In this document: positions 34,671 through 46,631 of the stretch, piece by piece | Layout: every line of letters starts with the position of its first letter | Position numbering within the stretch: position 1 is the stretch's first letter | Assembly (NCBI GenBank): GCA_021229015.1 | Contig: CM037785.1 | Location: forward strand, 41,641,365-41,705,364 | DNA from: Solen grandis | Lineage: Eukaryota; Mollusca; Bivalvia; Adapedonta; Solenidae | Direction of reading: 5' to 3' | Length of the DNA stretch: 64,000 bases | Program-made: the position numbers and the translations under genes | The notes under the pieces: generated by a model | Told to the model about the DNA's origin: nothing | The model's database searches: none | Seen by the model: only the letters and a program-made list of their open reading frames with translations

Positions 34671-36375
34671 AACTCCAGATACAGGACGGTGAACCTGTTA
34701 CGTTTTGACGTTAAATAGTCCTAGCGAACTAGCTGTCATCTTCATGAGTACAGTGGTTCTGGCTTAAAACAATGAAAAATTAAATCCCGGTGTGCTCATG
34801 CATTTATAATAAATGTGTTGTGTAGAAATAAACACAAACATAATGTGTGTTGTGTCATTTGTGTCTACGTTAGAGGGAACTTGAGGAATGTAAGAATACA
34901 TGTACTGTAGTAAATACGATAAGATTTGGGACACATATATGAATTTATACATACATACACACACATACAAATGTACGAACGTGCATACTTAAAACATATA
35001 CACGTTCGTACGTTCGTTCGTTAGTACACACATAACGTAAAGAGTGTTATCATATATTTTATATATTAATGCGGTAAGAGTCTAATGGGAAAAAATGGAG
35101 AAATGAAAAATAAACAATAGTGTTGTATGCCTAAAAGGACACCTGTATGACTCAACATATTTGAAATGTGTAATAAATTCAAACTGTTACCATACTTAAC
35201 CCATTTTTTTAATCATTTTTCTGCTTCAAAATATCACTAAATATACCATCCTTGAGATGCATATTTCAAATTTTCCACATTTTTGAAGAAGTATAGTGTT
35301 GGTTTTGCCAAATTAAAAGGCTTTTACCGAATAGTTTAAATTTCATTTACTCTGTCCATATACCAGGTACTATCTTTGTAGTTAAATTTGGCACGATGTA
35401 TCCAATAAATACCTATACAAATTATGAAAATAGAATAAAACTTTGTTTTCTTTCTAAATGTGATCTGAGTGATACAGAAATAACGATTAAAGAAAAAAAA
35501 ATAGAAAAATATTGGCCCCTCTAGGCTGTCAACACACATCCCTTAGTTTCAAAGTCTACCCTATCTAAGTATGTCTGTCCGTCTGTTTGTCAGTCTGTGG
35601 TGCTTATTTCTCATCATTTATAGTTTAACATAATATCAAAGTTGTGAAAAACTTGTCACATGTGTCATAACTGAGATTGCTGACACAACCTTAAAACTTG
35701 CACGGAAACAACTGTTCTTGGCTGATACCCGGCTTATTTCCGTCAGTGTTAGGGAGCGTTGCGGGTACCAGACACGAACGACAGTAAGGGGATTAATTCG
35801 ATCAATCCAAAATCAATATTCTGTGGTATATTAAATATAAGACTGGCTTGTCATATAAATGACCATTTCTTTGAGGGAACACTATGTGGTCATTGTCACA
35901 TGTATACTATTTTAAGCTGTTTCTTAATCATTGATATGTTTTCATTTTAAATTTATTATTTTGTTAGAAAATTAATATATATATATATATATATACATGT
36001 ATATATATACATGTATGCCGTTTGTTTTTGCTATTATTTGTTTTGTGTTGTTGTTGTTGTTATTTGCCTAGCGTGTATCAATTTATATTACTTTCATATA
36101 AGGCAATAGAATAAGCGTTTGCAAACAAACGTTCATAGCCATTGACTTTCTGCTTGAAATATTTACAATATTTACTTTTAGGGATAACAACAATGATGAT
36201 GTCAACAATTATCGCTTTGTAGTCTGTATTAATGGGCTGCTTCCATCCCGACTATGTATTTGACTACTTAATGTATGTGGCAAACTACGAATTCAAACAT
36301 ACTTACAAAAGTACAACTACAGTATTCGAATTATTTAGATAACTACCAAGTCATGCTATTGAGCAGGAAGATCAA
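34671..36375. other. Intergenic between Ig gene 3 and the DUF704x-like gene
   Basis: The two genes diverge from here. A CGTT-rich short palindromic patch lies at 34973-35022 and an (AT)n tract with TACATGTA at about 35968-36016. No coding region seen. Confidence 0.45.
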
Positions 36376-36590
36376 TTTATTTTATTGGGTTTAACGTCCC
36401 ATCAACATTATGTGTCATTTTGAGGACTTGAATACATTGGGTAGATAGAGTAGACAGATGGCGTGTTACCTCACCAAACTCAACCAGTCCCGGAATTACC
36501 ATTCACTGCTGAGCGCAGCCGAAAATCGAACCCACGACCGCTCGGTTAAGGGGCGAGCGCTATAACCACTTGGCCACTGGAACTGGCTCG
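36376..36590 (-). mobile_element. tRNA-derived SINE, family D
   Basis: The minus-strand head has A box TGGCCAAGTGGTTATAG and B-box-like GGTTCGATTTTCGG. The tail end reads as the reverse complement of TTTATTGGGTTTAACGTCCC. It is distinct in sequence from families A, B and C. Confidence 0.75.
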
Positions 36591-37135
36591 AATTCCACCA
36601 ACATTATACTTAGCGCTAAGAATTACTTTTATTTCATCATTTTTTATTTTCGAATAGAAATACCCAAATATTTTATTTCTTAGCAAATATTGCTAATGGT
36701 TAAGGTAAAACATGTATATCAGTTTGGTCATGTACTTGGCTATTTCCTATTAATAGGAAGGGTGACATTTGCCCTTTAATATTCAAGGATAACTTAGCGC
36801 TAAGTTTGAGCCTGATTAAACGTGTATAAATCACATAGCAATTATTTAATGCCATTGTATCAATTATTTTGTTACATTAATTTGATATTCTGTTATAAGT
36901 TTAGATACAAGACCAAGTCACGTGGTCCACTGTAGAAGTACTTAATCCTCGGATACATGTGGGATTAGGACGTTTATTTCACTAGTAACAGACTACCCGG
37001 TCAAGGGATTAACATCGAGTTGCAGCTAGGAGAACAACTAAACACGGAGTGCATTCAGCTACAATGGAAATATGTTAGATATACTTTAAAATGGATCCAA
37101 ATAGTACATGATTATAATATTTTATATATTATAAA

Positions 37136-40100
37136 ATGTTCACTTTCCAGCTCATTTTATTTATTATAGTATCGTCTACTGGAACATTCGGTAAGTGATG
37201 TGATTTATTTGTGTAACTGTGCGTGATATGTGTTATGTAATTCAGAATACGTTTGTTCATACACATACATATCGATTATTGAAGGCTAGAAGGGGCTATC
37301 AGCATATGTAAAAATAGGGCTGATAGCCCCTTCTGGCTTTCAACTGACTATATATATGTATATACTTCATGTGTTTCGTATTCATGTTTGTAAAATATTG
37401 TTCTAATTGGATCTAGTTATTAACGCGAAGTAAACCATTATTTTATATTAATGAAGAGTTTTCTTTTTTTCTATTCAAAATCCGTAAACAATATTACGAA
37501 ATACACTCACTGTTATAATACACAGAATTGCTTCCCTTTTCTATTTGGTAGAACACGAATCTTTCTACTAAAATAAGTCAGACTGTGTTAACTTAGTTAA
37601 AAACAACGTTTCCTTCTTTCTATCAGATATACTTTTTTTAATTTCATTTTGTTATTCTGTTATTTGCAGAGAATAAAAAAAAGAACCAAAGAATTTAGGT
37701 TGTCCAGTTTATTGTTTGAACGTTCTGTTTAAGTTGTTGTTTGGTTATGTATTTGGAAACAATACAATGTATTAGTTGTCAAATGCTGGATATGGTGTAG
37801 GGAGAACAGGTTTTGGGCAAAATCGTTGAAATGATTTAAGTGAAGGTTGTAAGACACAGATGATATTCTGTTCAAGCTTTCCTGATCATAGCTTTGGTGA
37901 AAAGTTTCTTAAAGGTCCTTGCGTTTATCATCATTCATGTTTTGTTTGTCAGCACTGATATTTTAACTGTGTAATTGTAAGTTAAGTTTGAAATAAAACG
38001 TCAAATAATATGTTAACTTGGCAATATTAAATTAAGTATTTGAAAAAAAAAACTCACAATAATATCTTGAATTTACATTTCAGTATCAGCATGCACGTTT
38101 CCAACCAGTCTCGAGGGTACTTGGGAAAGCCCCGCCAATGGAAATGTAACTATAAATAGCACACATATAACCGGATATGACATCCACACTTACACTGGCC
38201 TGGTTTTCGAATGTCATCTCACAGACAATACCCAATATGTAGCCAGGTAAACATTATAATGTAATCAATTGATTTTTACATGGAATTTTCTATATATATA
38301 ATAGCAATTCATATATCATTAAAAATTATATATCTTTTAATTCATTGCCACTACCAAGTAAAGCATGCCGCTGATTTAGTTTTAAAACATCTTGTTCATG
38401 TATTCTTTCATTTTGTTCAACTTTTAATCTTTTTAATATAGAGTCTGTGTTTTCAGTCTCTTGGCATGACTTCAAAACCAGTTATCTCAGGCGGAAATCA
38501 AATAACGTTGAAATATTTGGGCTTACAGAAAAAAAAGGAGAGCGCCAATATAATATATAATATAATAATGACCTATCAGTCTTAAAGATAAAGTATATGG
38601 CGTTTTGACTCGGGTGCCAATGCGACTGTGATAGTATTTTGGCATATGTGTTTTGTCGTATTGGCGGGGACACCATAATAACAAAGTCCTTACTGCTGTG
38701 TTGGTGGACACCATTACAGCAAAGTGCTTATTATCTTAATTTTCTTTAAATAAGCCATTAGATTATGCAAAAAGATACGTTACCAAATAAAGATATTTGA
38801 ACCTTGAATTTTGAATCTTATGATCGTGTTGGCGGGGATACTTCCTTATTGTCGCGTTGGTTGGGACGGACGCTTTAAAGTCATTTTCACTATTTGTCGT
38901 GATGTGCCCCGCAAGAACGACACATATCAGTATGTCGTTCTGACATATCAGCCAAATAGCATCAAACACGCATAAAAAATGAAATCACCAACCGTAAGAG
39001 AATCAAATCTATTCAAGTTTTTTTTTCAACCAAATCAAGAACCACGATAGGAATCAAATCAATATTTATGTGCCAGACTGTGCGATAAAACTGTTTGCAT
39101 TTGAGGTCATGGGTTCGATTCTCTGCTTCGACATACCAAAGTCGTTACAAGTGGTACTGGTGTATCTCCTTTGTCTTTAATAAAACATAGTTCCAGGACT
39201 GGATGGCTCAGTCTCAGGACAATGCGACAGGGATCGGTATAATGTCACTCGCCTACGTCATGATATCGCTGTGATACAGCATCGTCTCCGTCTCGTACAG
39301 ACAAATGTCCCCAAATAATAGAAGTAATGTCATTAAGACATTAAACCAAAGTTAATTATGGAAACAACCGATGCCAATGCTTTGTCTATATTATTCAAAT
39401 GATACAAAACTGTATTATACGAAATATTTGTAAATGTTAAAAGTCCAGTGAGGATATATAAACTGAATCTTGTATTTTAGCGCATACGTATTTTAATGTA
39501 TTTTTATGTGTTTGATCGTCATTGTGCCCATAGGTCCTCGGATTTTAATGTTCTGGGTGCCGGCAATGCCGTGAATGCCGTCATGTGTCTCAAGTTTGGT
39601 GTTCAGACCGAGAACAAATATAGCTACCACATCCTCACGTGTAAGTTTGGTCATTATTTGCTTTATCGATACAATCTGTTTTGTCAGTACAATTTGTCAA
39701 TATAACTCATTTTGTCTATATTTGTTTTGTCTAAGCAATATGTCAATACAATCTGTTTTGTCAATACAATTTGTCAATATAACTCATATTATATTTTGTC
39801 TAAAATATTTGTTTTGTCTAGGCAATATGTCAATACAATTTGTTTTGTCTATACAATTTAATATACGTTGATTTAAAACTGACCTTTTCAACTAATCTTT
39901 TAAAGTTAAATATTTTTCTACAACTGTTTTAACACAGGGTCACAGAAAGCTTTGTTCAAATGACAAACTGTCATCTCCTCGAATACTTAAACGTCTAAGT
40001 CCGCTGTCGGTGTAATAGATTTTTAATTGTTTATTATATATGTATTTACTTATTTGTGACTGTCAACCGTTTGGGTATTTCTGCAGGGTCTGTATTTGAT

Positions 40101-43100
40101 AATTCACACATTAACCTTTTCAAGTCGTTGATAAGAATCTTACATCAAGGTGTCATACTGACTCGATTTATGTCGATTGTAAAAAAATTAAATCGTAATC
40201 ATAAAAGGTGAGAAACTTATGCCACTTGCAGTCGAATTGCAACTGTCATTTTTTTATTATTTATTTATTTTTATTTTTTTTATTTTTTTTTGTAATTGAA
40301 ATATGAAAGCAACTATCGAATTAAAACAAACATGAAACTTAATGTAGCATAAGATAATTATCCAATGATGTCTTCGTAAAAGCTGAGCTACCTGACGCCA
40401 ACAACGAGCGCGTCTTGTTTATCTCCGCTACCAAGAATGACCTGACTATCAGCGATGCGTGTAACGCTCCGACCGTCGAGGACACCATACAGGAAACGAA
40501 GATCCTCATCAAATATGGTAATACAAATGTTGACTGTATATAGTATATAGATTGTTAAGTTTGAATTAATTCCTTCATACAAGTTTTTTCAACTTAAACT
40601 TGGATGTGGGTTGATCCGTAAAAAGATTTTATGAAAGACTCACTCTCGACAATTCCTGGGATGGACCAGTATTTTGCACCTGGGAAGGTCGTCCAAGATT
40701 GGGAAAGATTTCCTCAACGGGGTTTTAACCTACAACCTTTTGATCTGAAGATATGTACCAAGGCGCCTTGGACGAATATATTTATATTCGACCCCAGTAA
40801 TTACAAGTGGTTTCTGATGGAAGCAGTGTTGATATGCAAAATAAAAAAGACTGATACGGTTCAATGCGTAATAAATCCTTTTAGGCGATACTTAAATGAC
40901 CATTCACAAAAAGAAAATTAAAAAAAAAACTATTTCATTGACCATTTAATAGAAACATGCACGATGGGCGTAAAAGTAGGGACTCGTTAGTAATGTATTT
41001 AATGATATACACAAATCAGTAAATTTTGTTACCTAGGTATGGCAGAAAGCGCCAAAGTGATGTGCCCCAACACCTTGTTGGGAGAGTTCTGGTACCAGAA
41101 CAACACGGCGTGCACAGAGAGTCACTGGGATGCCTGCAACCCCAACACCGAGATGACCTTCAATTACACCATGTGTAGCGAAAAACAGGCATATTCCCGT
41201 TAGTTATTTTTTTTTTTTTTTGTTGTTGTTGTTGTTGTTGTTGTTGTTTTGTTGTTGTTGTTGTTTTGTTGTTGTTGTTGTTGTTTTCTGATTAATCTTA
41301 CTTTATCTTTCAATGTTTTTATGGATTCATCAATGTTATTATTTTTTTATTGTTGTCATCATAAAAACGACACAATTATGTTATTGTGTACTTTTCTTAT
41401 GACCATCTGAAATTGCCACAGCCAAAACTAGCTTCAGCGGCCAGTCCATGGAATCTCGAGCCCTTGATAAGCTGTCATTGTTTGAACATTGCAGAGAACG
41501 GGAGTGTATATTGTGTGTACCAAACACAGAAGTCATCCCTGGCCATTGTGTACTTATATAACAGGGACAGTGATGTGGACGGCACAACCTACTATCGTTT
41601 TTCTTGCATGGTGAGTAAATGCATGTTTATTCAACCTCATCATAAATGACTTCGAAAATGGAAACTGTAGCTGCTTAGTATTACTTATGATGATATTCAT
41701 ACTTCCAACAAGATTTAGCCTACCAAAAAGTTCCTTCCATGACATTTCTAAACTACGAAGTGAAAGCTGTTTTTTAGCATTTGCATATGGAAGTTATAAC
41801 CTTAGAGTACGAAGAGGACAAACTGTATTGGTTTACTATGGTTGCACATTTCTCCAAGTCAAAACTTTTTTAAGTTATTTTATTTCTTTAAATCATGGTT
41901 GCACAGGAAATCAAGCAAGAAATTCAAGGACTTTTTAGGGCTAAGTTAAATTTAGGATGGCATCGTGTTTTCTTTATCGGGACAACACGAAGCCATCATT
42001 TAAACCTACGCGCACCTGCTAGACTGACACCCAATATATGCCATTGACTCGTTGTAGACTTAAAAGAAAATCAGCACGTCATCAAAAAAGCTAAAATTGC
42101 CGATAAAATGGCGGATAAATGGCGAACTTGATATCACGTGACTTCAGACAGGATCCCGTCTCATAGTAAGAATCATGAAGCACACATAATACTGAGCGGG
42201 CAAACATCTCATCATGTGCTAATCTTATATTCGGCAAGTAGAAAGGAACCACTGTAGCCGCACTTACAAAGATGAACGTACTTACAGCGATAGCTGTAAA
42301 TACAATGATAGATGATCTCACGATGATAGATGTATATACATTGATAGATGCACCTCAATTGTATGCACTGTATGTTGCTCTCAGGCGGCGGAGTCCACTG
42401 GTGGCCTTGTGTACGTCACCACCCGGCCAGAGGATTGTTACAAGAACCAGTCCGGGACGTACGTGCCCTCAAACGGTGCCAACATCGTGCTGTCTGCCAA
42501 CGGTGAGTCCATCCTCTGTCTTCTGTGCCTTACAACGTGCGACACGTGTACTATGGTGTACTGTTTGAGTCAAAAGTAGAGATAACCTGTCGGGGATCAA
42601 AATAAGAGTAATTGTGATTATAACTTTAACTTAAACACAAGTGTATGTCATACGAGTACTATTTACGACAGCTATTAAGATACAATTGCGATCGTATTTA
42701 TACATACCTGACACACAGATGTAGCGACGGTTTACATTTCACAACTGTACTTTCTTAGACTCAAATATAGTTACAAACAAAAGAAATGTCATGCTATTTG
42801 TTCGTCAATAGACACATTATAAAATTTAATCCAAATATACCTAAAATGAACACTTGTGCTGACATGAAATCCATTGTTTCGAGATCATTTTGTGACTAAA
42901 TCGAAAACGAAACTTTATCACCGAGACGCTCAATAGTAATTGTAGAGAATCAGCAATTTAAACGTAGCTGATCATCGGTCAAGGTCGATTCGGATGAATT
43001 TTTAAAAAGGCAGAAAAAAGGCTGCATAAGATAAAAAAAGGAAATAACATAATAATCATTTTATGTTTATTTGTTTCTTTTATTGGTATCTGTCCATGTA

Positions 43101-45155
43101 ATTCAATACTGATACTGTGGCTTAAGTTTTCCTTAAGTTTTACACGGGAGAGATTGGCGAGATTCCGTCGGTCAGATCTCTTCCGACTAAAACGCGTTTT
43201 CGACTCGTGTACTATTGTAGCGCGACTCCTTTGGCGGGGGGGGGGGGGTTACCTGATTGTCTTAATTCATCCTTTCCACGCAAAAGGAGATAAATTTGAT
43301 GAAAATCCACCAATTTTCGAAGGAGTTGCGACAATTGAAATGACATGATGTACGTTTTCAATGGACGAAGGTACCTACCTTATCATGTATAAGGTCATTG
43401 ATTCTGTATTTTAATGGGCGGCAAAGTACCGGGTACCTTTGAGTAGTATACTCAGGTATAGATTTACGGTTGCAACTGTTGATGAAAAATAACTGCAACT
43501 GTAAATTTACAGTTAATGTTTGCTGTCTTATTTCTACAGATGATATTTGCTGCCTTTTTCTACAATAACTATTTTCTATCTTATTTTTACTGTTGCTATA
43601 TTACGATATTATTTCTATAGGTGCTATTTACTAACTTAATTCGACAATTACGTTTTGCTGTTTTATGTGTACGGTAGCTATATTTTTCTGTTATACGAGT
43701 ATGTCTACAATTTTTAAATTTGTATATATTGCTGTCTTTCTATGTTGTTTTGTTCATTTTCTTGTTTTTTTGTTTTTTTGTTTTTTTTTGCCCTGTTTTA
43801 CGACTTATATCTACATTTGCTTCCTGCTATCTCATTTCTGCAGCTGGTATTTGCTGGCCTTTTTGTACGGTTGATATTTGCTAGCGTTTTGTACAGTTGG
43901 TATTTGCTGGCCTTTTTGTACAGTTGGTATTAGCTGGGGAAGGTACAGTTGGAATTTGCTTGGAGGGGTACAGTTGGTATTTGCTGGGGGGATACAGTTG
44001 GTATTTGCTGGCGTTTTGTACAGTTGGTATTTGCTGGCCTTTCGTGTACAGTTGGTATTTGCTGGCGTTGTGTACAGTTGGTATTTGCTGGCCTTTCGTG
44101 TACAGTTGGTATTTGCTGGCCTTTTTTGTACTGTTTGTATTTGTTGGCCTTTTTGTACAGTTGGTATTTGCTGACCTTTTCGTACAGTTGGTATTTTCTA
44201 GTGGAGGTTGTACAGTTGGTATTTGCTGGCGTTTTGTACAGTTGGTATTTGCTGGCCTTTCGTGTACAGTTGGTATTTGCTGGCCTTTTTTGTACAGTTT
44301 GTATTTGGTGGCCTTTCGTGTACAGTTTGTATTTGCTTGCCTTTTTTTGTACAGTTGATATTTGCTGGCCTTTTTGTACATTTTGTATGTGCTGGTCTGT
44401 TTGTACAGTTGGTATTTTTTTTTGGAAAAATTGTTGTTATGTTTTTTTGTGGCCAAGGAAAAACATATTTGTATTTCCTATCTCTTTTATGTGCATCTGT
44501 CATCCGTTCAAATTCTTCATCTAAAACGGGTAAGCCTGTTATTGTTAAGTTATAATACCGGTATCATGATAGATAAATATATATTACTATTATTATTGCA
44601 TATCATAAAACATTTATTACCATTTAGATACCGAATAACCTTAGTATTATTTATTTATTTATTTATTTATTTACGTTATCATTCCTCTATTTTTTACTCC
44701 TAGTACCTTCCAGTGATGATTCCACGGCTGTAAACACGGCTCTTATTGCCGGAGTTGTTGTTGTTGTCCTTCTGCTAGCCATCGGAGGAGCCCTTGGTGG
44801 ATTTTACATTTACAAGAAAAAGTTCCAAAAGGTTGACCCACATGAAAAGAAAATTATAGACAATGAGAAAACAACGTTAAGCGATCATCGAGGATCGGAT
44901 GCAGTTACCCCAAGTGTAGTGAACCCGGATGTGACGTCACCGAGGAATGGCGTGTCACATGGTAAGTTAGATCAGGTTTTAGGGGCAGAGTACACGATGA
45001 GCAATTCTTGTGACCATGGCCGAGTAGATGTCCTGAGTAAAGACGTGCAGGACAAGAAGCTTCCTCCGCTGATGACGGGACAGACACCACGTGACGCTGT
45101 TTCACCAATAGACACTCAGCTTGCAAAACCGCATCTTCCCTCCATTCAAAAATAG
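37136..45155 (+). CDS. Cysteine-rich type I membrane receptor (DUF7042-7045-like), 8 exons
   Basis: Exons 37136-37190, 38084-38246, 39534-39640, 40383-40517, 41037-41198, 41495-41610, 42385-42502 and 44704-45155. All introns are GT-AG and every phase joins, giving 1308 nt and 435 residues. Residues 1-21 are a signal peptide (LILFIIVSSTGTFVSA). The ectodomain starts C-T-F-P-T-S-L-E-G-T-W, followed by cysteine-rich modules (LVFECHL, VMCLKFG, ISDACNA, VMCPNTLLGEFWY, SVYCVYQ, YRFSCM, PEDCYKN) with several N-x-S/T sites. The last exon holds the TM helix (TALIAGVVVVVLLLAIGGAL), then YKKK and a cytoplasmic tail of about 120 residues ending PHLPSIQK. The C-F-P-x-L-x-G-x-W opening and spacing recall DUF7044/DUF7043/DUF7042 ectodomains of uncharacterised invertebrate proteins; this is from memory, not a search. 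A short upstream ORF (37091-37111) precedes the start. The function is unknown. Confidence 0.88.
37279..37343 (+). repeat. Intronic hairpin, 25 bp stem and 15 nt loop
   Basis: In intron 1 of the gene at 37136. Left arm 37279-37303 and right arm 37319-37343 pair over 25 positions with only two mismatches, both G.U-compatible in RNA (AGAAGGGGCTATCAGC against GCTGATAGCCCCTTCT). It could be a small foldback element or a precursor-like RNA hairpin. Confidence 0.75.
39085..39300 (+). mobile_element. SINE family C, diverged, in intron 2
   Basis: GAGGTCATGGGTTCGATTCT (B box), then ACATACCAAAGTCGTTACAA, GTATAATGTCACTCGCCTAC and GTCATGATATCGCTGTGATA, in the order of family C. The A box is decayed. Confidence 0.7.
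39665..39860. repeat. AT-rich tandem repeat in intron 3
   Basis: Repeated TTTGTCAATACAATTTG, GTCTAAGCAATATGTCAATA and AATATAACTCAT blocks. Confidence 0.8.
40640..40780 (-). mobile_element. SINE family B fragment in intron 4
   Basis: ATTCCTGGGATGGACCAGTA, TTTTGCACCTGGGAAGGTC, ACGGGGTTTTAACCTACAAC and CTTTTGATCTGAAGATATG match the family B head and body in reverse orientation. Confidence 0.65.
41210..41288. repeat. (GTT)n microsatellite in intron 5
   Basis: Poly-T followed by about 22 GTT triplets interrupted by TTTTG. It starts a few bases after the exon 5 donor. Confidence 0.95.
43835..44420 (+). repeat. Minisatellite in intron 7 (unit about 24-27 bp)
   Basis: About 22 copies of TACAGTTGGTATTTGCTGGC plus a variable CTTTTTG, CTTTCGTG, GTTTTG or GGGGGA linker. 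The unit lacks stops in most frames of both strands, so it produces long artificial open frames. Variable linker length breaks any one frame, which argues against translation. Confidence 0.95.
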
Positions 45156-46270
45156 CAAACTCCTCCACAGTGATCTTCCCTGTGCGCTCTATTTACAAAG
45201 AGACCGATTCTGCCACCTTTATCCTATGATATTCATTTTGTTGATAGTCGACATTGGGAAAATGAGAAGAGAAAACAGATTAATAGTTGATTAAAATCAA
45301 CATTTTCATTATGATGTGTATTGAAAGTTTGGAAAAAGAACTGTTCCTCTAAAAGTGATATCAAACAGTGTCGTGGTGGCAAAGAACAAAGAATTGCAAC
45401 AACAGTAAAATGGGTCACCACTGTGAGGGAGTGAGGGAAAATAATGTAAATAATTGCACCTACCTGAAAAAAATAATTGCCACTTGAAATTCAACAATTT
45501 GTACGTTTGTCACTTTAAGCTACACAATTTTTAAAAATGTTTTCAAGTTATCTTTATTTCTTTTATTTGTTCTACACTTTACTATATATCGAAAACCACA
45601 TTTTTAATATTTAGTCACAAATTTATCAAAGTTCTCACAATAATTTATAAAAAAAAATATAAGCTTTCTTGTTTTGTTTTGTATTTTTTCTACAAACTTC
45701 CTCGCTACTCTATGCAGATGCACATGTATGCACATTAGTACTTCGAATTCAGAAAGACACTTTTATCACCTTGTTTTTACCTAAGTCACTGTCAGTCTAT
45801 CATACCGATTCACGACTGTGTCTAATTTCTAACCATCTAATAACAGACCCCGTGAATGTAAACATTAGAAAAAAACAAGAAAGCGGGCTACTTAAGAGTG
45901 TTTATCTGCATTTTTTTGTGTTGGTAAAAATAACAGTAAGACTGATCACAGGAATAGATAATGATTCACTCAGAACTGCGAAGTAGGAAAACCCTTATTG
46001 ATATTTGTATCAAAGTATAGAATGACCAGACGTTTACATAGAGAAGATATTTCACCTGGACGCATGTGATTTTACTGAGGCTGCAATAATAGTTTGAAAA
46101 TGTTTGATCATAATCTCCTCTCTCTGTTAATAATCGAATGTCCATGTTTTCTTCTGTTAACTTGTTGTCTAACTTATTTGTTATTCCAATAAATCCTCTA
46201 TTCAAACCTGTCATCTGTTTGTTATTCCTTCACGCCACCCGTTTCAGGTCACATTACTTCTACTAATCAT
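45156..46270. other. 3' UTR and downstream of the DUF704x-like gene
   Basis: AT-rich after the stop. An AATAAA at about 46188 is a possible poly(A) signal. I did not find a closer canonical hexamer with confidence. Confidence 0.4.
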
Positions 46271-46365
46271 TTTCCAAGGTTCCCGGGTTGTACCAGTACA
46301 TTGTGCCCGGAAAGGTCCTGAAAGATTTTCGCCTTCAGTGGGGATGGAACTCGCAAGATAAGCTT
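46270..46365 (-). mobile_element. SINE family B fragment
   Basis: GGTTCCCGGGTTGTACCAGT, ACATTGTGCCCGGAAAGGTC and CAGTGGGGATGGAACTCGCA parallel the family B body and B-box region at 57661-57740. Confidence 0.55.
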
Positions 46366-46631
46366 GCCAGGGTACCTTTCAACAGCAAGACAACTACTCA
46401 CGCTTGCGTCTTTGCATTCCCTAATACGCTCAAACATCCACTTTTCAATGAAAGTTTGTCTTCATTATAACAGTAACACACTAAAAAAACTGACGAATGG
46501 CGTCTTCGAAATTCACATATATATGGCAAGTCAGAATAAAAATATGAGAAACTGGATCACGCTAGAACAAAATTTAGAGCAGGGCATCATTCAGTGTGTA
46601 TTCCTGTTTCTTGTAGCCCGCTAGAAGATCA

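Noticed and set aside
34973..35022. Hairpin GTACGAACGTG / CACGTTCGTAC
   Set aside because: Short arms in a CGTT-type simple repeat; expected from its composition.
43881..44524. Long open frames on both strands (up to 191 codons)
   Set aside because: They are translations of the intron 7 minisatellite; the unit lacks stop codons in several frames and linker lengths vary.
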